From JBPYFK01 sp051984675 (lineage in GTDB: Bacteria; Actinomycetota; Actinomycetes; Mycobacteriales; Pseudonocardiaceae): DNA of 64,000 bases. The stretch is taken from the NCBI GenBank assembly GCA_051984675.1, contig JBPYFK010000102.1, positions 1-64,000 of the forward strand, written 5' to 3'. Position 1 is the stretch's first letter. The number at the start of each line of letters is the position of its first letter. Position numbers and translations under genes: made by a program. The notes under the pieces are model-generated. The model was not told where the DNA came from and searched no databases. It saw only the letters and a program-made list of their open reading frames with translations. Below are positions 1 to 8,100 of this stretch, one piece after another.

Positions 1-1
1 C

Positions 2-793
2 CTGGTCGCCGACTGGGGCACCGAGCGGTTCCGCGAGGTGCTGGAGAAGGAATACCTGGGCGGGGCGCTGCCCGACGGCCCGGAGCCGCCCGCCCCACCG
101 CCGGGGGCGCGCGACCACGTGGGCGTGCACGCCCAGCGGGACGGCCTGTACTACCTGGGCGCGGCGCCGAACGTAGGCCGGACCTCCGGCACCCAGCTCT
201 GGCAGGTCGCCGACCTGGCCGAGGCCTACGGCTCGGGCCGGGTCCGCACCACCACCACGCAGAAGCTGCTGATCCTCGACGTGCCCGGGGACCGGACCGC
301 GGAACTGGCCGACGAGCTCGCCGCGCGCGACCTCCAGGTCCAGCCCTCGGCGTTCCGCCGGGGCACGATGGCCTGCACCGGCATCGAGTTCTGCAAGCTC
401 GCCATCGTCGAGACCAAGCAGCGCGCCATCGACCTGGTCAACGACCTGGAACAGCGTCTGGCCGACGTCCAGGACGGGGTGGACAACCCGGTCACGATCA
501 ACCTCAACGGGTGTCCGAACGCGTGCGCTCGCACCCAGGTCGCCGACATCGGCTTAAAGGGCCAACTGGTGCCAGACGGCAACGGTAACCAGGTCGAGGG
601 TTTCCAGGTGCACCTCGGCGGCGGGCTGGCGTTGGACGCCGGGTTCGGCCGCAAGCTCCGGGGCCACAAGGTGACCTCCGCCGACCTTGGCGACTATGTG
701 GAGCGGCTGGTGCGCAAGTACCTGGACCAGCGTCACGACGGCGAGCGGTTCGCGCAGTGGGTGGCTCGCGCTGAGGAAGACGACCTGAAGTGA
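2..793 (+). CDS. sir: Ferredoxin-dependent sulfite (nitrite) reductase, C-terminal part
   Basis: The frame is open from the window edge, so the N-terminus lies outside; 263 residues are visible. It carries the siroheme/[4Fe-4S] signature of the sulfite/nitrite reductase family: CTGIEFC (C-x5-C) and then NGCPNAC (C-x3-C), followed by the usual GGG-containing C-terminal segment. The family reduces sulfite to sulfide (or nitrite to ammonia) with six ferredoxin electrons. Sulfite is the likelier substrate because cysH, cysD, cysN and a siroheme chelatase follow directly. The stop overlaps the next start by 4 nt (GTGA), so translation is probably coupled. A nitrite reductase role cannot be excluded from sequence alone. 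Confidence 0.93.
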   Translation: MVADWGTERFREVLEKEYLGGALPDGPEPPAPPPGARDHVGVHAQRDGLYYLGAAPNVGRTSGTQLWQVADLAEAYGSGRVRTTTTQKLLILDVPGDRTAELADELAARDLQVQPSAFRRGTMACTGIEFCKLAIVETKQRAIDLVNDLEQRLADVQDGVDNPVTINLNGCPNACARTQVADIGLKGQLVPDGNGNQVEGFQVHLGGGLALDAGFGRKLRGHKVTSADLGDYVERLVRKYLDQRHDGERFAQWVARAEEDDLK

Positions 794-990
794 GCACGCC
801 AGAGCCCAGCCCGGAGGGACGCGCGGTCCCGTTCTACTGCCCGTACTGCGGGGAGGAAGAACTGCTGCCCGAGGCGGAACCGGCGGGTTCCTGGCGGTGT
901 GAGTGCTGCCGGCGGGTTTTCGCGGTGAAACTCGTCGGCCTTGCCTTCACCAACGAGGGCACCCAACCGAGGGAGAGCGATAACCGATGA
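790..990 (+). CDS. Small two-CxxC zinc-ribbon-like protein in the sulfate operon
   Basis: A 66-residue protein starting at a GTG that overlaps the sulfite reductase stop and ending 4 nt into cysH (ATGA). The double coupling supports it as a real gene. It has two cysteine pairs, CPYC near residue 17 and CECC near residue 37, spaced as in a zinc ribbon or rubredoxin-like knuckle, with an acidic linker between them. I recognise no named family. Its position between the sulfite reductase and APS reductase genes suggests a role tied to these iron-sulfur enzymes, such as metal or electron handling, but that is inference. Confidence 0.8.
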   Translation: MSTPEPSPEGRAVPFYCPYCGEEELLPEAEPAGSWRCECCRRVFAVKLVGLAFTNEGTQPRESDNR

Positions 991-1712
991 CTGCCGACAC
1001 TCCCGCGCACATCGGGGTCCGCCGCAGCGACGACGAGCTGCGCGCGCTGGTCGAGCAGGCCGCCCCGCAGCTGGCCGAGGCCAGCGCCGAGGAGGCACTG
1101 CGCTGGGCGGCGGAGACCTTCGGCGACAACCTGATCGTCGCCTCGAACATGCAGGACGCGGTCCTGGTGGACCTCGCGGCAAAGGCCGCGCCCGGCGTGG
1201 ACGTGCTGTTCCTGGAGACCGGGTACCACTTCGCCGAGACCATCGGCACGCGAGACGCGGTCGGTCAGGTCTACGACGTCACCATCGTCAACGCGGTGCC
1301 CGAGCAGACCGTCGCCGAGCAGGATGCCAGCGAAGGACCACGCCTGTACGAGCGCAACCCGGACCGGTGCTGCTTCCTGCGCAAGGTCGTCCCGCTGCGC
1401 AACACGCTCGCGCGGTACGAGGCGTGGGTGACCGGGGTGCGCCGGGTCGAGGCGCCCACCCGGGCGAACACCCCGATCGTGACCTGGGACGAGCGCAACA
1501 GCCTGGTGAAGATCAACCCGCTGGCGGCGTGGACCGACGAGGACATGGATCGCTATATCGACGAGCACGGCGTGCTGGTGAACCCGCTGGTGTCCGCCGG
1601 ATACCCGTCCATCGGGTGCCAGCCGTGCACCGCGAAGCCGGCGCCGGGCGCCGACCCGCGCAGCGGCCGCTGGGCGGGCCGCGCGAAGACCGAGTGCGGC
1701 CTGCACGGATGA
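987..1712 (+). CDS. cysH: Phosphoadenylyl-/adenylyl-sulfate reductase
   Basis: A 241-residue PAPS/APS reductase family protein that reduces activated sulfate to sulfite with thioredoxin. The N-terminal half holds the PP-loop-type nucleotide fold (VASNMQDAVLVDL, then FLETGYHF). Beyond it are a CC pair in RCCFLRK and a CxxC in GCQPCT, the four cysteines that ligate [4Fe-4S] in the APS-using branch. The C-terminal catalytic ECGLH is present. With no APS-kinase domain in the neighbouring CysN, the substrate is most likely APS. It is coupled to the zinc-ribbon gene by an ATGA overlap, and its own stop overlaps a possible small ORF. Confidence 0.95.
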   Translation: MTADTPAHIGVRRSDDELRALVEQAAPQLAEASAEEALRWAAETFGDNLIVASNMQDAVLVDLAAKAAPGVDVLFLETGYHFAETIGTRDAVGQVYDVTIVNAVPEQTVAEQDASEGPRLYERNPDRCCFLRKVVPLRNTLARYEAWVTGVRRVEAPTRANTPIVTWDERNSLVKINPLAAWTDEDMDRYIDEHGVLVNPLVSAGYPSIGCQPCTAKPAPGADPRSGRWAGRAKTECGLHG

Positions 1713-1757
1713 GGACCCGCACATATGAGGACCCGGCACACATGAGGACACGGTCGC
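1709..1757 (+). repeat. Imperfect 16-17 bp tandem repeat, three copies
   Basis: Three consecutive units begin ATGAGGAC at 1709, 1725 and 1742. The first two are nearly identical and the third is degenerate. The array starts on the cysH stop codon, inside the only gap of the sulfate operon. Confidence 0.7.
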
Positions 1758-1810
1758 AAGTGAGCGAGCCCGGCGGGGACCACCCGGCCCGGACCGGGCG
1801 AGCAGGGTGA
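1709..1810 (+). CDS. Possible 33-aa coupled small ORF between cysH and cysD
   Basis: An ATG overlaps the cysH stop codon (ATGA), and the frame runs 33 codons to a TGA 10 nt before the cysD ATG. It therefore fills the gap in an operon whose other junctions from the reductase to cysN are 4-nt or 1-nt overlaps. The product is basic and hydrophilic, starts MRTRTYEDPAH and repeats MRTR. Its first half is an imperfect DNA tandem repeat, which weakens the coding case. It could be a real small protein or simply ribosome transit that feeds cysD. No family is recognised. Confidence 0.35.
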   Translation: MRTRTYEDPAHMRTRSQVSEPGGDHPARTGRAG

Positions 1811-1820
1811 AGGGGAAGAC

Positions 1821-2786
1821 ATGGCAGACGGGACAGTGGTGACTGATACCGCAGCGACCGCGACGGGCGTCGAGCCGGACAGCGAAGCACCGCCGCAGGT
1901 GGACAACCTGGACGCGCTGGAGTCCGAGGCGATCCACATCTTCCGGGAGGTCGCCGGCGAGTTCGACCGCCCGGTGATCCTGTTCTCCGGCGGCAAGGAC
2001 TCGACCGTGCTCGTGCACCTCGCGCTGAAGGCGTTCCACCCGGCGCCGGTGCCGTTCGCCCTGCTGCACGTGGACACCGGACACAACTTCGACGAGGTCA
2101 TCGACTTCCGGGACGGCCTGGTCGCCCGGCACGACCTGCGGCTGGTCGTGGCGTCAGTGCAGGACTACATCGACGACGGCCGGCTCACCGAACGCCCGGA
2201 CGGTAGCCGGAACCCGCTGCAGACCACGCCCCTTCTCGACGCCATCAGCGACAACCGGTTCGACGCGGTCTTCGGCGGCGGCCGACGGGACGAGGAGCGC
2301 GCCCGCGCCAAGGAGCGGATCTTCAGCCTGCGCAACGCCTTCGGCCAGTGGGACCCGCGCCGCCAGCGCCCGGAGCTGTGGAACCTCTACAACGGCCGGC
2401 ACCGACCGGGCGAGCATGTGCGCGTCTTCCCGCTGTCGAACTGGACCGAGCTGGACATCTGGCGCTACATCCAGCGGGAGAAGATCGAGCTGCCGGAGAT
2501 CTACTACGCCCACCGGCGCGAGGTGTACCTGCGGGACGGCATGTGGTTGACCACCGGACCGTGGGGTGGCCCGCGTGCGGACGAACAGGTCGTCAGCAAG
2601 ACGGTGCGCTACCGCACCGTCGGGGACGGTTCCTGCACCGGCGCCGTCGAATCCGAGGCGTACACAGTGGACGACGTGATCGCGGAGGTCGCGGCCAGCC
2701 GGCTCACCGAGCGCGGCGCGACCCGGGCAGACGACCGGATGTCCGAAGCCGCGATGGAGGACCGCAAGCGGGAGGGCTACTTCTGA
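1821..2786 (+). CDS. cysD: Sulfate adenylyltransferase subunit 2
   Basis: A 321-residue PP-loop ATP pyrophosphatase subunit. With the GTPase CysN it forms APS from ATP and sulfate. The pyrophosphatase loop SGGKDSTV is at about residue 54, followed by LLHVDTGHNF. The conserved RRDEERARAKER and the arginine-rich C-terminus of CysD are intact, and length is normal. The ATG is preceded by a good Shine-Dalgarno (AAGGGGAAG). The stop and the cysN start share one nucleotide (TGATG), consistent with a stoichiometric heterodimer. About 108 bp separate it from cysH. Confidence 0.97.
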   Translation: MADGTVVTDTAATATGVEPDSEAPPQVDNLDALESEAIHIFREVAGEFDRPVILFSGGKDSTVLVHLALKAFHPAPVPFALLHVDTGHNFDEVIDFRDGLVARHDLRLVVASVQDYIDDGRLTERPDGSRNPLQTTPLLDAISDNRFDAVFGGGRRDEERARAKERIFSLRNAFGQWDPRRQRPELWNLYNGRHRPGEHVRVFPLSNWTELDIWRYIQREKIELPEIYYAHRREVYLRDGMWLTTGPWGGPRADEQVVSKTVRYRTVGDGSCTGAVESEAYTVDDVIAEVAASRLTERGATRADDRMSEAAMEDRKREGYF

Positions 2787-4156
2787 TGGCGCAGTCGCAC
2801 GAGACCCTGACTCCCGGGGGTGCCGGCAGAATCCTGACCGCCCCGGACAGCGGGCAGCGGGTCACCCTGCCGGCGCACACCGACCTGCTGCGCCTGGCCA
2901 CCGCAGGCAGCGTGGACGACGGGAAGAGCACCCTGGTCGGCAGGCTGTTGCACGACACGAAGTCGGTGCTGGCCGACCAGCTCGACGCGGTGCACCGGGC
3001 CAGCGCTGACCGGGGGCTGGAAGGCCCGGACCTGTCGCTGCTGGTCGACGGCCTGCGCGCGGAGCGCGAGCAGGGCATCACGATCGATGTCGCCTACCGC
3101 TACTTCGCCACGCCGAACCGCACGTTCGTGCTCGCGGACACGCCTGGCCACGTCCAGTACACCCGCAACACGGTCACCGGCGCCTCGACCGCCCAGCTCG
3201 CGATCCTGCTGGTGGACGCGCGCAACGGTGTCGTGGAGCAGACGCGCCGGCACGCGGCGGTCCTCGCGTTGCTGGGCGTTCCGCGTCTGGTGCTGGCGGT
3301 GAACAAGATCGACATGGTCGACTTCGACGAGGCGGTGCACACCCGCATCGAGAAGGAGTTCACCGCGCACGCCGCCGCGCTCGGCTACGCCGAGGACACG
3401 GTGGTCACGATTCCGGTCTCCGCCCTGCACGGCGACAACGTCGTCGAGCGCTCCGAGCGCACCCCCTGGTACCGCGGTCCGTCGCTGCTGGAGCACCTGG
3501 AGACAGTGCCCGTGGCGCCGGACCCGCACGACGTGCCGTTCCGCATGCCTGTGCAGTACGTCATCCGGCCGCGCACCGCCGAGTACCCGGACTACCGCGG
3601 TTACGCGGGTCAGGTCGCCGCGGGCGTGGTGTCCGAAGGGGACGAGGTGGTCGTGCTCCCGGCCGGGCTCCGCAGCCGGGTGTCCAAAGTGGACACACCA
3701 GACGGCGTGGACGTCCCCAGCGCGGCGGCCGGGCGCTCGGTCACCGTGCTCCTGGAGGACGACCTGGACATCTCACGGGGGGACCTGATCGCGGCCGCGG
3801 ACAACCCGCCGCGGGTGACCGACGACCTCGACGCCACGCTGTGCTGGCTGGCCGAAAAGCCGTTGCAGCCGGGGGCGCGAGTGCTGGTCAAGCACGGCAC
3901 GCGCACGGTGCAGGCGCTGGCGACCGAGCTGTCGGCACGCTTCGACGAGCAGGAACTGTCCAGTGTGGACGCACCAGAGTCGTTGAATCTCAACGAGATC
4001 GGCCGGGTGACGCTGCGCACGTCGGAGCCGTTGCCGGTGGACGACTACGCCAGCAGCCGGCGTACCGGCTCGTTCCTGGTCATCGACCCGTCGGACGGAA
4101 CGACGCTGGCGGCCGGGCTGATCGGCCTGGCTTCGCTCGCGAACGCCGTGCGCTGA
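2786..4156 (+). CDS. cysN: Sulfate adenylyltransferase subunit 1 (GTPase)
   Basis: A 456-residue EF-Tu-like GTPase partner of CysD. The G1 loop GSVDDGKST, G3 DTPGHVQY and G4 NKID are all present, followed by two beta-barrel domains. GTP hydrolysis drives the unfavourable APS synthesis. The ATG overlapping the cysD stop was chosen over upstream in-frame codons, which lie inside cysD. The protein stops after the barrels, so the APS-kinase (CysC) domain fused in mycobacterial CysNC is absent. Two GTCCANNNTGGAC palindromes lie inside the gene (3682, 3958). Confidence 0.97.
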   Translation: MAQSHETLTPGGAGRILTAPDSGQRVTLPAHTDLLRLATAGSVDDGKSTLVGRLLHDTKSVLADQLDAVHRASADRGLEGPDLSLLVDGLRAEREQGITIDVAYRYFATPNRTFVLADTPGHVQYTRNTVTGASTAQLAILLVDARNGVVEQTRRHAAVLALLGVPRLVLAVNKIDMVDFDEAVHTRIEKEFTAHAAALGYAEDTVVTIPVSALHGDNVVERSERTPWYRGPSLLEHLETVPVAPDPHDVPFRMPVQYVIRPRTAEYPDYRGYAGQVAAGVVSEGDEVVVLPAGLRSRVSKVDTPDGVDVPSAAAGRSVTVLLEDDLDISRGDLIAAADNPPRVTDDLDATLCWLAEKPLQPGARVLVKHGTRTVQALATELSARFDEQELSSVDAPESLNLNEIGRVTLRTSEPLPVDDYASSRRTGSFLVIDPSDGTTLAAGLIGLASLANAVR

Positions 4157-4176
4157 CGCTGGCCGGGAGTCTTGGC

Positions 4177-4941
4177 ATGACCGTCCCACTCGTGGCCGTC
4201 GCGCACGGCAGCCGCGACCCGCGCTCGGCGGCCACGATCGACCGCCTGCTGGACGCGGTCCGGGCCGCCCGCCCGGACCTCGACGTGCGGACGGCCTTCC
4301 TGGACCTGTCCGCACCGCGCCTGGGCGACGTGCTCAGCGCGGTGCACGGCGACGGGTACCGGGAGGCCGTGGTGGTGCCGCTGCTGCTCGGGCACGCCTT
4401 CCACGCCCGCGTCGACGTGCCGGCGGCGGTCGAGGTGGCCCAGCAGCGCTACCCACGGATGCGGGTCCGCATCGCGGAGGTGCTCGGCCCGGACCCGCGT
4501 CTCGAAGCCTCCGCCTGGCGCCGCCTGGTCGCAGCGGGCGCGGACCCCGGCGACGACGAGTTAGGCGTGATCCTCGCCGGTGCCGGCTCCTCGCACGACC
4601 CGGCGAACCAGCTGGTCAGGGACGTCGCCGCCCGGTGGGCGGCGCAGGCGTCCTGGGCCGGCGCGGTCGCGGCGTTCGCCGCCGCCGCGCAACCCGACAT
4701 CCCGGCCGCCGTCGAGCTGCTCCGTGCCCGGGGTGCGCGCCGGATCGCGGTCGGGTCGTGGTTCCTCGCTCCCGGCCTGCTGCCCGACCGGATCATCCAC
4801 CTCTCGCGAACACACTCCGCTCATCCCGTGCTCGCGGAACCGATGGGGCCGGACGAGCCGGTGGCGGACCTGATCCTGGACCGTTACGCCTGCGCACTGG
4901 TCGACCGCATGGACGCCTGGCACGACACCCGCGCGCAGTGA
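4177..4941 (+). CDS. CbiX/SirB-type sirohydrochlorin chelatase
   Basis: A 254-residue class II chelatase with two similar halves. The N-terminal half carries the family's HGSRDPRS with the metal-binding histidine, and VPLLLGHAFH supplies the second. The family inserts Fe2+ or Co2+ into sirohydrochlorin. Twenty bases after cysN and in an operon with sulfite reductase, the likely product is siroheme. The ATG at 4177 is the first plausible start after cysN. A cobalt chelatase for cobalamin is the alternative, but no cobalamin genes are near. Confidence 0.88.
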   Translation: MTVPLVAVAHGSRDPRSAATIDRLLDAVRAARPDLDVRTAFLDLSAPRLGDVLSAVHGDGYREAVVVPLLLGHAFHARVDVPAAVEVAQQRYPRMRVRIAEVLGPDPRLEASAWRRLVAAGADPGDDELGVILAGAGSSHDPANQLVRDVAARWAAQASWAGAVAAFAAAAQPDIPAAVELLRARGARRIAVGSWFLAPGLLPDRIIHLSRTHSAHPVLAEPMGPDEPVADLILDRYACALVDRMDAWHDTRAQ

Positions 4942-5179
4942 TCGGGCGAACCCACGCAACGCACCGCGACGACCACCGTGCGTCTGATCACGATCTGTTT
5001 CCTTCCGAACCCTAACCTTCACCCCCACGGGCCATGAGAGACTTCATCGTTAGCACCACTCCCGTGGAGCCGATCGCATCCCGCAAGCGTTCACGTGCCA
5101 GCCATGCCCTGCCGGAGTGACCCACGAGGTTTCGCGGCAGGAGGGTGGCCGGCTGAGAAAGTCCGGGGAAGACAGCGCC

Positions 5180-8100
5180 ATGAACACGCAGCAGCCGAGC
5201 CGACCGGTCATCACGCAGGCCATGCGGGACCAGGCCGCCAAACAGCCCAACACCTGGCTGTACGTGGTGGACCCGATCTTCACCGATCCCAACGTCGAGG
5301 TCCCGCCCTGGGGGTTCATCGGCGGCTACCGGGTGGACGAGCGCGGCAACCTCACCGACGACTTCTCCCCGAACCCGAACTACCGGCCGTCCCCGGTCGC
5401 ACTGCGGATGCCGGCCCCCACCAATGACGTCGAGCGCGCCCTCCAACTCAGCGTCACCGGATACACCCACGGGCAGACGCTGCTGCTCGCACTGCTGGAC
5501 GCCCAGCTGATCCTGTTTGCCCAGCCTCAGGGCTCGGGCCTGTTCGCACTGGAGCACGAGTCCGGGCGCCGGCAGGTTCAGGCGTTCACCTCGGACGCGT
5601 ACCTGCCGCCGAACTGGAGCAGCTGGCAACGGCTGACCGGCCGACAGCTCGCCAGCCAGCTCGCCGGCATGGACCTGCAGATCAACCCGACCAGCTCGGT
5701 CAAGGCACGGATTCCCGGCGAGGACCTGATCCGGGTGTCGATGGCGATGCCAGGGCAGGCCAACGGTGCCCAGCCGGACGCGGTCGCCGCCGCCCCGGCC
5801 GCGGCATCCGCACCGAGCACCCCGGCCCCGATGCCCGAAGCCACCCCGGCGGAGACGACCCAGTCCATCCCCGGTAGCACGGTCAACGGCGCGGCGACCG
5901 GCGCCGGGCAGGCCGGCACCGCCTCGCCCGCGCCATCGGAGCAAGCTGAGGCTGCCCCCGGATCGGCCGAGCAGCCGGGTTCGGAGCCCGCCTCGACCGA
6001 CTTCGGCAAGCGGTTCCTCGGTTCGCTGCTGGCGGGCGCGATCGGTGACGCGCTCGGCGCGCCCGTGGAGTTCTACCCGGTCAACCAGATCCGCAGCCGC
6101 TACGGCGACGCCGGGGTGACCGGCTACGAGACCGGCGCCGAACAAGCCGGCCAGGTCACCGACGACACGCAGATGACCCTGTTCACGCTGGAAGGGCTGA
6201 TCCGCGGGCACCTCACGCAGCGCACGGCAACCAGCGACAACGCGGGCACGGCCCGCGCGCTGTCCGCGATCCAGCACGCGTACCAGCGGTGGCTGCACAC
6301 CCAGGGCTTCTCGTGGCCGCAGGCCGGCGGCCCGTACGCGGACAAGCACACCGAACCCGACGGATGGCTGATCGGTGAGAAGCAGCTGTTCGCGTCGCGC
6401 TCACCGGGCAGCAGCTGCATCGCCGCCCTGCGCGGGTTCGCCCAGGGCAGCAAGCCGGGCACCTTCCAGAACGCGATCAACGAGTCGAAGGGCTGCGCTG
6501 GTGCGGTTCGGGTCGCGCCGGTCGCCTTGTGGTCCGACGACCCCCGCGAGGTCTTCGAGCTCGCCGCCGCCACGGCCGCGCTCACCCAGGGCGATCCCAG
6601 CGGCTACCTCCCGGCGGGCGTCCTGGCCGTGATCGTGCACCGGCTGCTGCGGGGCGAGTCGGTGTCCAATGCTCTGAGCACGGCTCGTGCGCTCCTGGTC
6701 ACCTACGAGGACCACGAGGAGCAGGAACGCCTGCTGCAGGCGGCGGTCGACCTGACGGCGAAAGGCAAGCCGACACCGGAGCAGGTCAAGGACGCTCTCG
6801 GCGGTGGCTGGGTTGCCGCGGAAACGGTGGCCATCGGCGTGTGCGCGGTGCTGAGCACCGACAACCTGGCTGAGGCCCTGCTGGTCGCCGTCAACCACTC
6901 CGGCGACAGCGACTCGACCGCAGCGGTGTGCGGCACGATCGCGGGCGCCTGGTACGGGCTTGACGCCCTGCCTGCCGACTGGCTGCGGGATCTCAAACCG
7001 CGCGCGATCATCGAGGACCTCGCCACGGACGCATTGCGCGAGTTCGGGGATGAGCCACCCGCGCCGCAACAGTGGTCGCAGCGGTACCCGACGGAGCACG
7101 ACGCGTTGGACCTGCCTTTCGCGTCCACCCTGCCCACCAACGACCAGTCCCCCGAAACGTCCGATGTGGACGATCAGGACGCGGGTCGCACGGACGAGCC
7201 CGAACTGGCGACCGACGAGCACTCCGCTCGCGTGCTCGGTTTCCTGCTCGGCGGTGCCATCGGGGACGCACTCGGGTACGCGGTCGAGTTCGACGGGTTG
7301 GGCACGATCCGGCAGAAGTACGGCCAGCAGGGCATCACCGACTTCGTCGACGCGTACCAGCCTGGTGGCTCGATCAGCGACGACACGCAGATGACCCTCT
7401 TCACCCTGGAAGGGCTCATCCGAGCGAACATCCGTCGGCGGCTGCACGGCGAGTCCGAGCCCGACGCGCCGGTGCAGCATGCGTACCAGCGGTGGCTGCA
7501 CACCCAAGGCTTCGACTGGAAGGAAGCCGGTGGCCCGATCGCGGACGCCCCGCCGGACGGCTGGCTGATCAAGCAGCAGGGCCTGTTCGTCCGGCGCGCC
7601 CCCGGTGCCACCTGCATCCAGGCGCTGCACGGGTACGCCAGCGGCAACCCGGCCGGCTCGATCGCGAACCGGCTCAACAACTCCAAGGGCTGCGGCGGAG
7701 TCATGCGCGCGGCACCGGTGGCCCTGTGGTCCGACGACCCCAGCGAGGTGTTCCGGGTCGGCGCGCACACCGCCGCCCTCACCCACGGCCACCCGAGCGG
7801 GTTCCTCCCTGCTGGCGCCCTCGCGGTCATCGTGCAGCAGCTGTTGCGGGGACGCTCCGTTCCCGAGGCGATTGACCGGGCACTGACCGAACTGTCCACA
7901 TGGGACGATCACGAGGAGACCACCAGCGCGCTGCGGCGGGCGATCGAGGTCGCCGCGGAAGGCCAGCCGACTCCCGAACAGCTCAACCAGCGCCTCGGCG
8001 AGGGCTGGGTCGGTGAGGAGGCGCTGGCCATCGCCGTCTGCGCCGCCCTGGTGTTCCCGGAGTCGTACTCCGACGCGGTCCTGCTCGCCACCAACCACAA

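Noticed and set aside
5180..5780. A type VII secretion locus implied by the SseB-like domain
   Set aside because: No EccC, EsxA/B, PE/PPE or mycosin gene occurs anywhere in the window.
6401..8098. A 565-codon minus-strand frame opposite the ADP-ribosylglycohydrolase gene
   Set aside because: Its apparent internal repeats simply reflect the duplicated domains on the other strand.
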